Assembly (NCBI RefSeq): GCF_007595705.1
Contig: NZ_NISY01000017.1
Coordinates: 1 to 64,000, forward strand
Reading direction: 5' to 3'
Source of the DNA: Streptomyces sp. SAJ15
GTDB taxonomy: Bacteria > Actinomycetota > Actinomycetes > Streptomycetales > Streptomycetaceae
Length of the DNA stretch: 64,000 nt
Part shown: piece by piece, positions 50,050 through 58,258 of the stretch
Numbering within the stretch: position 1 is the first letter of the stretch
Layout: every line of letters starts with the position of its first letter
The notes under the pieces: generated by a model
Told to the model about the DNA's origin: nothing
Databases searched by the model: none
Seen by the model: only the letters and a program-made list of their open reading frames with translations
Translations under genes and position numbers: made by a program

Positions 50050-52665
50050 GTGGCCGGGGGGTTCGCAGAGCTGACGCCGGAGGACCCGCAGCGAGTGGGT
50101 CCGTTCCGCATCGTGGCGCGGCTCGGCTCGGGTGGCATGGGCCGGGTCTACCTGGGGCGGTCACGCGGCGGACGGCCGGTGGCGGTGAAGGTCGTGCGCC
50201 CGGAGCTGGCCGAGGACGAGGAGTTCCGGCGCCGGTTCGCCCGGGAGGTCGCGGCGGCGCGCCAGGTCAACGGCGTCTTCACCGCGGGCGTCGTCGACGC
50301 CGACCCCGACGGCTCTCCCGCCTGGCTCGCCACCGCCTATGTACGGGGCGTGTCGCTGGACGCCGCGGTCGCGGAGCACGGGGCCTTCCCGGAGGCGTCG
50401 GTGCTCACCCTGGGGGCGGGGCTCGTCGAGGCGCTGGAGGCCATCCACGCGGTCGGAGTGGTCCACCGGGATCTGAAGCCCTCCAACGTGCTGCTGGCCG
50501 CGGACGGGCCCCGGGTGATCGACTTCGGAATCTCGGTGGTCAACGAGGTGTCCTCGGTGACCCGAACCGGAATGATGGTGGGAACCCCGGGCTTCATGTC
50601 CCCGGAGCAGCTGACGGGCCGACCGGTCGGCGCGCCCAGCGACGTCTTCTCGCTGGGCGCGGTGCTGGTGTTCGCCGCCACCGGCGTGGGCCCCTTCGGG
50701 GTCGGCTCGACCCACGGCGTGTTGTTCCGCACCGTCTACGAGGAGCCGGATCTCTCCGCGCTGCCGGCCGGGTTGGTCGAGGTGACACGGCGCTGCCTGA
50801 CCAAGGACCCGGCGGGCCGGCCCGGCGTGGACGCCCTGATGGACGAGTTCGCGCGGCGCGTCGGTGACGGACGCGACGTCGCGGAGCTGCTGTCCGACGG
50901 CGGCTGGCTCCCCCGGGCCGTCGCGCACACTCTCACCCGTACGCCGACCCCCTCGTCGCTGACGGCCGAGCGGCTTGAGACGCCGGCCCGGGAGCCGGAC
51001 GCCGCTCCTCCACCTTCTGCCGCGCCTCCAGCCGAGGACATCGCACCTCCGCCCGGGGACGCACCGCCTCCGCGCAGGGACGCCACGCTTCCGCACAGGG
51101 ACGCCACGCTTCCGCCTGGGGACGCCACACCTCCACCCGAGGACGCCACACCTCCACCCGAGGACGCCACGCCTCCGCCACCCGACACCGCTGCGCCGCC
51201 CGGCGTGAACGCCGCCCCGTTCCCGGCGTTCGGCCCGCCCGTGCCGCTGCCGGCGGGCACGCCGGGCATCCCGTCGTCGGCTCCGCGGCCCACGGTGATC
51301 AGCCTCCCCGAGCCGTCCCGTCCGGGGCCGGCGCGGCCCCGGACGGTCGCCAGGCGCGTGCTGACACCGCTCGGCGCACTCGTCACGGTGGCGGCGATCT
51401 CGGTGGCGATCGTGTGGAGCGGGCGCGGCGGGGGTTCCGGCTCTTCGGGCCTGCCCACTCCCCCGACCCGGCAGACCGGGGACTCCGGCAAGGAGGCGAG
51501 CCAGGGTGCCGGCACCGGTACCGGCACCGGCACCGGGAAGCGGACGACGACCGTCACCATCGGGGTCAGCGTGCCGCTGACCGGGGATCTGGCCTCCCTG
51601 GGGCAGGGCATCAGGAACTCCGTGGACCTGGCGGTCAAGCAGGCCAACAGGACCAAGTCGGTCCCGGGCGTCACCTTCGCGGTGAAGGCGCTCGACGACA
51701 AGGCGCAGCCGTCGACCGGACAGCGGAACGCCACCGAGCTGGTGGCCGACGAGCGGGTGGTGGGGGTCGTCGGACCCCTGAACTCCAGCGTGGCCCAGTC
51801 CTCGCAGCCGGTGTTCGGCCAGGCGAACCTGGCCCAGGTCTCTCCGGCGACCACCAACCCCGTGCTGACGCAGGGCGAGGGGTGGGACAAGGGCACCAAG
51901 AAACGTCCGTACGCCTCGTTCTTCCGCACGGTGACCACGGACGACCACCAGGGTTCCTACGCGGCGCGGTATCTGCACCGGGAGCTCGACCGACCCAAGG
52001 TCTTCCTGATCGACAACGGGATGACGTACGGCGCCGGGCTGGTGAAGACCTTCGAAGAGCGGTTCACCCGGCTCGGCGGCGACATCGTGGGCCGGGGGCG
52101 GGTCACCCCGGGCGACCGGGACTTCGCCGAGCTGGTGGCCAAGGTGAAGGGGTCCGGGGCCGAGGCCGTCTACTACGGCGGCGAGTACCCCGAGGCGGGC
52201 CCGCTGTCCCAGCAGCTCAAGAAGGCCGGCTTCGACAAGCCGCTGGTGGGCGGGGACGGCATCTACGACGACAGCTACATCAGGCTCGCCGGCTCCGGCG
52301 CCGACGGCGACCTCGGCACCATCGTCGGCGTCCCGGCTGAACGGCTCGACACGGCCCGCTCGTTCGTCCGGATGTACCAGGCGGCCGACTACGAGGTCCC
52401 CTACGGCGCCTACGGCGGGTACGCGTACGACGCGACCTGGGCGATCATCCAGGCCGTCAAGGCGGTCTCCGAGGACCACCGGGGCCGGCTGCCGGCCAAG
52501 CCCCGGCCGCAGGTGGTCAAGGCGCTCCAGGACGTCTCCTTCTTCGGGGTCACCGGGGACGTCGCCTTCGACGCCTACGGCGACACCACCGACCGTCGCA
52601 TCTCCGTGAGCAGGGTCGAGGACGGAGAGTGGACCCTCGTGGACAGCGGCAGGGACGAGGACTGA
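50050..52665 (+). CDS. Receptor-like Ser/Thr kinase fused to a branched-chain amino-acid-type binding domain
   Basis: 871 residues. The N-terminal kinase domain (about 18-275) has LGSGGMGRVY, Lys47, HRD (139-141, VVHRDLKPSN), DFG (158-160) and APSDVFSLG. A Pro/Ala/Asp-rich linker with decapeptide-like repeats (about 310-380) leads to one membrane span (about 440-457). The extracellular domain (about 500-870) is a type I solute-binding fold of the LivJ kind (VTIGVSVPLTGDLASLG, ELVADERVVGVVGPLNSS, VFLIDNGMTYGAGL). Ligand binding outside probably controls the kinase inside, in one polypeptide, while LivJ proteins normally serve ABC transporters. GTG follows GAGGGGATG. No ABC genes adjoin. Confidence 0.87.
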   Translation: MAGGFAELTPEDPQRVGPFRIVARLGSGGMGRVYLGRSRGGRPVAVKVVRPELAEDEEFRRRFAREVAAARQVNGVFTAGVVDADPDGSPAWLATAYVRGVSLDAAVAEHGAFPEASVLTLGAGLVEALEAIHAVGVVHRDLKPSNVLLAADGPRVIDFGISVVNEVSSVTRTGMMVGTPGFMSPEQLTGRPVGAPSDVFSLGAVLVFAATGVGPFGVGSTHGVLFRTVYEEPDLSALPAGLVEVTRRCLTKDPAGRPGVDALMDEFARRVGDGRDVAELLSDGGWLPRAVAHTLTRTPTPSSLTAERLETPAREPDAAPPPSAAPPAEDIAPPPGDAPPPRRDATLPHRDATLPPGDATPPPEDATPPPEDATPPPPDTAAPPGVNAAPFPAFGPPVPLPAGTPGIPSSAPRPTVISLPEPSRPGPARPRTVARRVLTPLGALVTVAAISVAIVWSGRGGGSGSSGLPTPPTRQTGDSGKEASQGAGTGTGTGTGKRTTTVTIGVSVPLTGDLASLGQGIRNSVDLAVKQANRTKSVPGVTFAVKALDDKAQPSTGQRNATELVADERVVGVVGPLNSSVAQSSQPVFGQANLAQVSPATTNPVLTQGEGWDKGTKKRPYASFFRTVTTDDHQGSYAARYLHRELDRPKVFLIDNGMTYGAGLVKTFEERFTRLGGDIVGRGRVTPGDRDFAELVAKVKGSGAEAVYYGGEYPEAGPLSQQLKKAGFDKPLVGGDGIYDDSYIRLAGSGADGDLGTIVGVPAERLDTARSFVRMYQAADYEVPYGAYGGYAYDATWAIIQAVKAVSEDHRGRLPAKPRPQVVKALQDVSFFGVTGDVAFDAYGDTTDRRISVSRVEDGEWTLVDSGRDED
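51008..51190 (+). repeat. Proline-rich tandem repeats in the kinase linker
   Basis: Degenerate units of 21-30 bp (unit about GGACGCCACACCTCCACCCGA) encode PPPxDAT-type repeats seven to eight times between kinase domain and membrane span. This linker is likely an extended spacer that crosses the cell wall-proximal zone or stays unfolded in the cytoplasm. Confidence 0.65.
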
Positions 52666-52671
52666 GCCCGT

Positions 52672-52694
52672 AGCCCGCCCCGCCGTGGCGGGTT
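52672..52694 (+). terminator. Probable terminator after the kinase gene
   Basis: Hairpin AGCCCGCC (52672-52679) and GGCGGGTT (52687-52694) with a seven-base loop, seven bases after the stop codon of the kinase gene. There is no T-tract, so confidence is moderate. Confidence 0.5.
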
Positions 52695-53202
52695 GCCCCC
52701 TTCCCCCCCGTCGCCGCCGGGACGACGGGACGGCGGGACGCCCCGGAAGGCGATCGACAGCGGAACGGGGTCGAAGGCGAGACGGGTCAGCGCGTCAGGC
52801 GCGCTCGCCCGGCCTCGCCGGCGTGGCCCTGCGGGAGGAGCGATGGCGTCCGGCATGGCCAGTCGACGCCACCGGCGGCGCCGGGCTGTGAGCGCCGCCC
52901 GGGTCCCGGGGGCGCTTCGCGTCCCGCGCCCGGACGAGCGGCGCCGTCGCCCCGCGGCCGGCGGCGGGGACGGCCGCCTGCCGGGCGGCCACGGGCAGCG
53001 GCACAGGCGCCGCGACGGGCGGCCATGGGCAGCGGCCCAGCCACCGGGACGGGCGGCCACGGGCAGCGGCCCAGCCACCGGGACCGGCGGCCATGGGCAG
53101 TGGCACAGCCGCTGGGCCGAGCAGCCCGTTTGCGGAGTGGGTCGCACCGCGTGAGACTGGAGGCCCGCGCCGGAGTCGCGCTGTGCGAGGACGGAGAGCG
53201 AC
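52695..53202. other. Gene-free region with 34-bp tandem repeats
   Basis: About 500 bp without a supportable gene; open frames exist on both strands but are Arg/Gly/Pro-rich with no homology or ribosome site. The right half contains the repeats at 52983-53118. The promoter of the DJ-1/PfpI gene should lie in 53119-53200, with GGAG just before its ATG. Confidence 0.5.
52983..53118. repeat. 34-bp tandem repeat, four copies
   Basis: Four head-to-tail copies at 52983-53016 (degenerate), 53017-53050, 53051-53084 and 53085-53118 (degenerate). The two middle copies differ at one base; the unit begins GGGCGGCCATGGGCAGCGG. 34 bp is about three helical turns, so proteins bound at each unit would stand on one face. 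Role unknown. Confidence 0.75.
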
Positions 53203-53757
53203 ATGCGGATCGCGTTCCTGGTGGCGCCCCAGGGCGTCGAGCAGATCGAGTTGACCGACCCCTGGCAGGCGGTGCTCGACGCGTCTCACACCCCGAAGCT
53301 GGTCTCCACCAAGCCGGGCCACATCCAGGCGTTCCACCACCTGGACAAGGCCGACACCTTCGTCGTCGACGAGGACCTCGACCACGCGCGGGCCGAGGAC
53401 TTCGACGCCCTGATCCTGCCCGGCGGCGTGGCCAACCCGGACTTCCTGCGGCTCGACACCCGGGCGGTGGAGTTCGCCAAGGGCTTCTTCGCGGCGGGCA
53501 GGCCGGTGGCCGCCATCTGCCACGCCCCCTGGCTGCTGGTCGAGGCCGATGTGGTGCGCGGCCGGACGCTCACCTCCTGGCCCAGTGTGCGCACCGACAT
53601 CCGCAACGCCGGCGGCACCTGGGTGGACGAGCGGGTCGTGGTCTGCACGGACGGACCCAACACGCTGATCACCAGCCGGCGTCCCGGCGATCTGAAGCCG
53701 TTCTGTGCGGCCTTCGGCGAGGAGTTCGCCAAGGACGCCCGGGAGCAGGAGGGCTGA
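53203..53757 (+). CDS. DJ-1/PfpI-family protein (class I glutamine-amidotransferase-like)
   Basis: 184-residue DJ-1/PfpI protein. The start AFLVAPQGVEQIEL is typical, the nucleophile elbow is VAAICHAPWLLVEA with the reactive Cys, and the acid is Glu in QIELTDPW. Members are stress-related proteases, deglycases or chaperones; the sequence is closest in style to the PfpI intracellular protease group (LTSWPSVRTDIRNAGGTWVD). ATG 53203 after GGAG. Monocistronic; converges with the MFS gene with 12 bases between. Confidence 0.88.
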   Translation: MRIAFLVAPQGVEQIELTDPWQAVLDASHTPKLVSTKPGHIQAFHHLDKADTFVVDEDLDHARAEDFDALILPGGVANPDFLRLDTRAVEFAKGFFAAGRPVAAICHAPWLLVEADVVRGRTLTSWPSVRTDIRNAGGTWVDERVVVCTDGPNTLITSRRPGDLKPFCAAFGEEFAKDAREQEG

Positions 53758-53769
53758 GCGCCTGCCGCC

Positions 53770-55122
53770 TCAGCGGCCGGTCCCCGCTCCGTCCGCGGCG
53801 CGTACGGGTGCCGCGGGCTCCGCCGCCGCAGAACGCGGCGCCGGTACGTCGAGCGGGGCGGGCACGGCGGGGCGTGCCCACAGCGCCGCGCCCGCCAGCA
53901 GGGCGACGGCGGCGAGCAGCCACGGGGCCGCGCCGGGCGGCAGCACTCCGGCGGCCAGGGTGGCGAGGGCGCCGGCAAGTTGGAGGGCGAGGGACTGCAC
54001 GGACAGCGCGGTGGCCCGGACGGTGGTGCCGACGCGGCGGTGCAACGCCTCGTTCTGGTTGGGGCCGGCCGCCCCGAGCCCGAGGTAGACCAGCCCGTAG
54101 CCGAGGGCGGCGAGGGTCAGGGCGAGCGGCCCGCGCGCGGTGGCCGTCGCGGCGAGCAGCAGCGCTCCGGCCCCGGCCAGTCCCAGGCTCAGCAGCACCG
54201 CGCGCTCGCCGCCGCGCGCCAGCCGGGCGGCGAGGGGCGCGCCGTTGCCGCCGAGGGCGGTGCAGAGGAATCCGGCGCAGGCGAGGGCCGCGAAGAGCAC
54301 GGCGCCCGACTCGGCCCCTCCGGTCAGCACGGCGGCGCGGCGCGGGGTGAGCAGTTCGACGACGGAGAGCGCCGCTCCCACCGCGCCGGCGCTCAGCAGC
54401 ACCCGCCGCACCAGGGCGTCCCGCGCGCCCAGCCGTACCCCGTCCAGCATGGTGGCCGGCACCCCGCGCAGCACCCCGCGCGGCGAGGCCGGGGCGCGGG
54501 GCGGCTCGGTCAGGGCGGCCAGGACGTACGTCACGTGGCCCAGCACGACCGCCACGCCGAGCAGCACGGGCACGGACAGCGGCAGCACCAGCCCGTCGGT
54601 GTGCGCGCTCAACCGGCCGCCGAGGTCCGGGCCCAGGCCGAGCAGCCAGGGCAGGCCGCCGCCGAGCAGCGTGCCGACGGCCAGCGCGGTCGCGGTGGCG
54701 GTGGAGCCGCGGGCGATGCCGGTGCGCAGTTCGGCGTCGGGGCCGGAGTGCGCCTGCACGGTGTCGACGTACCACGCCTCGGCGGGCCCGCTGGACAGGG
54801 CGCGTCCGGCACCCAGCAGCACCATGGCCGACAGCAGCACCCCCGCGGTCGTGCCCAGCGCGAGGAGGGTGAGGCCGACCAGGCTGAGCAGGCCCGCGGC
54901 GACCAGCACGGCGCGGCGGCCGATGACATCGGACAGTCCGCCGGTGGGCAGCTCCAGACAGGCGACGGTGAGGGAGTAGACGGCGTAGAACCCGGCTATG
55001 GAGGTGAGGCCCACTCCGCGCTCGGTGAGCAGGAGGACCTGTGCCGGTAGATAGAGGCCCACCGGAAGCCAGTAGAGGAAGGTGACGACGGCGAACCGGC
55101 GCCGTGCGACAGCCGGGGTCAT
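53770..55122 (-). CDS. MFS transporter
   Basis: 450-residue major facilitator with 12 predicted spans. The N-half signature between spans 2 and 3 is GGLSDVIGRRAVL, the usual Asp-Arg loop. The short tail is Pro/Ala-rich. It resembles drug or small-molecule exporters of the type found as single genes. ATG 55122 with GGAGAG eight bases upstream is preferred over the ATG at 55137. A TATAGC -10-like element lies just upstream of both. Divergent from the SDR gene. Substrate unknown. Confidence 0.86.
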   Translation of the reverse strand: MTPAVARRRFAVVTFLYWLPVGLYLPAQVLLLTERGVGLTSIAGFYAVYSLTVACLELPTGGLSDVIGRRAVLVAAGLLSLVGLTLLALGTTAGVLLSAMVLLGAGRALSSGPAEAWYVDTVQAHSGPDAELRTGIARGSTATATALAVGTLLGGGLPWLLGLGPDLGGRLSAHTDGLVLPLSVPVLLGVAVVLGHVTYVLAALTEPPRAPASPRGVLRGVPATMLDGVRLGARDALVRRVLLSAGAVGAALSVVELLTPRRAAVLTGGAESGAVLFAALACAGFLCTALGGNGAPLAARLARGGERAVLLSLGLAGAGALLLAATATARGPLALTLAALGYGLVYLGLGAAGPNQNEALHRRVGTTVRATALSVQSLALQLAGALATLAAGVLPPGAAPWLLAAVALLAGAALWARPAVPAPLDVPAPRSAAAEPAAPVRAADGAGTGR

Positions 55123-55268
55123 GAGGTCTCTCCGCATGCCGGGGATGCTATAGGTGACGCTCCGTCAGCATGGGGCCGAAGGAGGGACGACAGGTGAGCG
55201 ACGGCGACCGACGTGGTATCCGACGGGATGGGAGCGGCCGCCGGTGCCGCCGTTGACGAGGGGGCAGG

Positions 55269-56024
55269 GTGAACGGGTCAGCGCTGTCGGGGTGCGCCGC
55301 ACTGGTGACGGGCGCGTCCAGCGGCATCGGGGCGGCCACCGCCCTCTCCCTGGCCGCCGAGGGCGCCTCGGTCGCGGTGGTCGCCCGCCGCACCGGCCGG
55401 CTCGAGGAGCTGGCGGCCACCATCCGCGACGACGGCGGCAGCTGCCTCGTGCTCACCGCCGACCTGGAGGACGCGGCACGGGCGCGCCGGGCCGTCGCGG
55501 ACGCGGCGGAGCGGTTCGGACGGCTGGACATCCTGGTGAACAACGCCGGCTACGCCGCGCCGAGCGCGATCGAGGAGGCCGACGCGCGGGACTGGGCGCG
55601 CATGGTCGGCCTCAACTTCACCGCCGTGCTCCACACGTCGCAGGCGGCGTTGCCCTATCTGCTGCGGGCCGCGGCCGACGGCCCCCGCCGGGTCGCCGAC
55701 ATCGTGAACGTCAGCTCGGCCGCGGGTCGCAGGGTGCTGCGCAACAACACCGTCTACGCGGCCACCAAGCACGCCGTGGGCGCCTTCAGCGAGGGTCTGC
55801 GCCAGGAGGTGACCGGACGCCATGTGCGCGTGGGGGTGATCGAGCCCGGGCTGACCACCACCGAGCTGACGGCCGACCGTGAGGTCGGCCTGGTCAGCGG
55901 CCTCGCGCGGGACTTCTGGCTGCACGCGGAAGACATCGCACGCTCGATCACCTTCATGGTCACCCAGCCGGCGCGCGCCGCGGTCAACGAGATCCTGGTG
56001 CGCCCCACGGCCCAGGAGCCGTGA
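55269..56024 (+). CDS. Short-chain dehydrogenase/reductase (classical SDR)
   Basis: 251-residue classical SDR: TGASSGIGAA at about 14-23, basic VVARRTGR after strand 2 (NADP-preferring), NNAG, catalytic Ser in VNVSSAAG and YAATKHA with Tyr and Lys, EPGLTTTEL after. It should reduce a keto group or oxidise an alcohol. Start GTG (GGGCAGGGTGAAC, weak site). No neighbouring pathway genes define a substrate. It converges with the arginase-family gene over a repeat-filled gap. Confidence 0.9.
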   Translation: MNGSALSGCAALVTGASSGIGAATALSLAAEGASVAVVARRTGRLEELAATIRDDGGSCLVLTADLEDAARARRAVADAAERFGRLDILVNNAGYAAPSAIEEADARDWARMVGLNFTAVLHTSQAALPYLLRAAADGPRRVADIVNVSSAAGRRVLRNNTVYAATKHAVGAFSEGLRQEVTGRHVRVGVIEPGLTTTELTADREVGLVSGLARDFWLHAEDIARSITFMVTQPARAAVNEILVRPTAQEP

Positions 56025-56033
56025 CCCGGTCCC

Positions 56034-56146
56034 GAGGCCCCGGCCCCGTGACCCCGGTCGCGAGGCCCCGGCCCCCTGACCCCGGTCGCGAGAGCCCGGT
56101 CGAGAGGCCCCGCCCGAGACCCCGGTCGCGAGGCCCCGCCTCGTGG
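56034..56146. repeat. 28-bp tandem repeats between convergent genes
   Basis: Two almost identical 28-bp units (56034-56061 and 56062-56089, starting GAGGCCCCGGCCCC) are followed by degenerate copies up to about 56146. This GC-rich array fills the gap between the convergent SDR and arginase genes and may act as a transcriptional barrier. Confidence 0.65.
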
Positions 56147-57028
56147 TCAGGGGTGACCCAGCCCATGGGCCAGGCAGTCGACCAGGCGGGCCGCGATCCG
56201 GCCGTCCGGGTCCAGGCGCGGGTTGAAGATGGTGACGTCGAGCCCCACGGCCCGGTCGCCGACCAGGGCCGTGCGCAGCACGGTCTCCAGCTCGCGCCAG
56301 CTCAGCCCGTCGGGCAGCCGGTAGTCGACGGCCGGCATGACGGCGTCGTCCAGGACGTCGGCGTCCAGGTGCACCCAGAACCCGGCGCCGGCGGCGCCCA
56401 ACCGGTCCACGGCCCGGCGCGCGGCTTCGGCCGCGCCCACGGCCCGCACCGTCCCCAGGTCCATCGCGCCCAGCCGGGGCGGCAGGGGCCGCATCCCGGC
56501 CGCGGCCGACTCCTCGGCGTCCCGGAAGCCGAGGGCGACGACGTCCTCCTCGCGCACCAGGGGCCGCCGGCCCTCCAGGTCGGTGAGCACGAGCGGCCCG
56601 TGGCCGGTCGCCAGCGCCAGGTCCATCGACGCGGCCTCGCCCGCGGGTTCGGCCTCGGGCTGGTAGAAGTCGGTGTGCCCGTCGAGGAAGAGCAGCCCGT
56701 AGCGGCCGGTGCGGCGCAGCGCCAGCAGGTTGCCGAGCAGGATGGAGCAGTCCCCGCCGAGGACGACCGGGAAGCCGCCCAGGGTGAGGACCTCGCCGAC
56801 CGCGTCGGCGAGCGCGAGGGAGTACGCGGCGATGGAGTGCGGGTTGAGCACCCCGGTCTCGGGGTCGCGCACGGGGTCGTAGGCGGGCGCCGCGACCCGG
56901 GCCCCGATGTCGGCGCCCAGCCGCTCCCGCAGGCCCGCGCCGAGCAACGCGGCGGGCAGCTCCGCCACGCCCCCGGGGCGCAGCCCCAGCACCGACGGAG
57001 CCTCGATGATCACCAACTGTCGCCGCAC
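56147..57028 (-). CDS. Arginase/agmatinase-family ureohydrolase
   Basis: 293-residue ureohydrolase. Manganese ligands fall in the three family motifs: LGGDCSILLG (His replaced by Cys in the usual GGDHS), LDGHTDFY, and HLDADVLDD. The first metal-binding His of GGDHS is therefore Cys here, as in a minority of the family, which may alter metal affinity or substrate. Classical arginase has GGDHS/DAHxD/DxD. The product could act on arginine, agmatine, guanidino acids or formiminoglutamate; it cannot be decided. Start GTG 57028, weak ribosome site. Stand-alone. Confidence 0.8.
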   Translation of the reverse strand: MRRQLVIIEAPSVLGLRPGGVAELPAALLGAGLRERLGADIGARVAAPAYDPVRDPETGVLNPHSIAAYSLALADAVGEVLTLGGFPVVLGGDCSILLGNLLALRRTGRYGLLFLDGHTDFYQPEAEPAGEAASMDLALATGHGPLVLTDLEGRRPLVREEDVVALGFRDAEESAAAGMRPLPPRLGAMDLGTVRAVGAAEAARRAVDRLGAAGAGFWVHLDADVLDDAVMPAVDYRLPDGLSWRELETVLRTALVGDRAVGLDVTIFNPRLDPDGRIAARLVDCLAHGLGHP

Positions 57029-57178
57029 ATCCGCTCAACGAGGCCACGGGAGCGCGGTTTCCGGCCACGCGGGTGGACGCCCCGCGTCGACGTCACGGGT
57101 GGACGCCCCGTCATGCACCTCCGACGCGCACGCGCGGCGCCGCGCTCGGCTCCGAGGTGACGGAGGTCTGTCACGCCG

Positions 57179-58153
57179 CTACGGAGTGGCGGGTGGTCGC
57201 TGGACCAGCAGGCTTCCGAGGGCCGTCCGCTCGTGCCGCACCGACCGTCCGGTGCGGACCGTGGTGATGAGACCGGCGCCGCGCAGCGCGGCGGCGTGGG
57301 CGGAGGCGGTGGCGTTGCTGACGCCCAGCCGTCGGGCCAGGGTGCTGGTGGTGTGGCCGTCGGCGAGGAGCAGCAGGATGTCGAGGCGGGTCCGGCCCAG
57401 CACCGCGGCCAGCGCCTCCTCGGTGTCGGCCGGGCCGGTGGGGGTGGGCGGCAGCCCGGGGCCCGCCGGGTAGGTCAGACGCGGCGGCCGGTCGGGCGGC
57501 TCGGCCGGCAGGGGGTGGGCCGTCCAGTGGAAGGTGGGCGCCAACACCAGGCCGCGGCCGCGCAGGGCGATCTCCCGCGGGGCGGGTGCCGCGATCTCCC
57601 AGACGCCCTCGTTCCATCGGCTGTCGGGGACGAGCGCCGTGAGCGCGGCGCCGACCCCGTGTTCCGCCACGGTCAGGGCGTAACGGGTGAACTCCCGCCG
57701 GTGCAGGTCCTGGACCAGCGGCCACACGGGGCGCAGCGCCGTCTCGAAGGCCGCGTGCTGGGCGCGCCGCACCAGCCGCCAGGCGTCGGCGTCCCCTCGG
57801 TGCAGATCGCGGATCCACGGTGGGGGCGGGGTCGGGCGCGGGGCGTAGACGCGCTCGATCTCGGCGCGGACGAGGGTGGGGGAGGTGGCGCGGACCGCGT
57901 CCAGCCCGTCGCTCAGATCGTCGCTGAACTCGTCGAGGAACAGGGGTGGCCGCCCCGCGGGGACCAGGTCGGCCAGCGCACCGGCGGCGGCGGGCAGGGA
58001 CCGCAGGAGGCGCCGTCTCCACCGTCCGAAGAGCAGCTCCTCATCGGGGCGGCACATCGTCATCAGGGCCGTGTTCAGCTCCTGTAGCGGGGCCGGCCGC
58101 GGCGCGAACCGGACCTGCGTGAAGTCGACGGCGGTGAAGTGGATCCGTATCAC
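57179..58153 (-). CDS. ArsR-type winged-helix regulator with long N-terminal domain
   Basis: 324 residues. The C-terminal 70 are an ArsR-like winged helix (LGRTRLDILLLLADGHTTST, LARRLGVSNATASAHAAALRGAGL in part, RTGRSVRHERTALG). The first 240 form a helical/beta domain common to Streptomyces ArsR relatives of unknown ligand (VRFAPRPAPLQELNTALM near the start). No metal-binding Cys motif. Start GTG 58153 with GGGGAG upstream. It is divergent from the secreted hydrolase gene with about 105 bp between them, so it may regulate that gene. Confidence 0.82.
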   Translation of the reverse strand: MIRIHFTAVDFTQVRFAPRPAPLQELNTALMTMCRPDEELLFGRWRRRLLRSLPAAAGALADLVPAGRPPLFLDEFSDDLSDGLDAVRATSPTLVRAEIERVYAPRPTPPPPWIRDLHRGDADAWRLVRRAQHAAFETALRPVWPLVQDLHRREFTRYALTVAEHGVGAALTALVPDSRWNEGVWEIAAPAPREIALRGRGLVLAPTFHWTAHPLPAEPPDRPPRLTYPAGPGLPPTPTGPADTEEALAAVLGRTRLDILLLLADGHTTSTLARRLGVSNATASAHAAALRGAGLITTVRTGRSVRHERTALGSLLVQRPPATP

Positions 58154-58258
58154 GACGCTCTCCCCAGGCGCACTACTCTCCTCGGCGCGGCCGCGCCATC
58201 GTTTCGGGCAGGGCCTGAACCCTCGTCCCCGCTCCCGCCGGACGTCAGCATTCAGCCC

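Noticed and set aside
52693..53154. Plus-strand frame of 153 codons
   Set aside because: Arg/Pro/Gly-rich, runs through tandem repeats, no ribosome site or homology.
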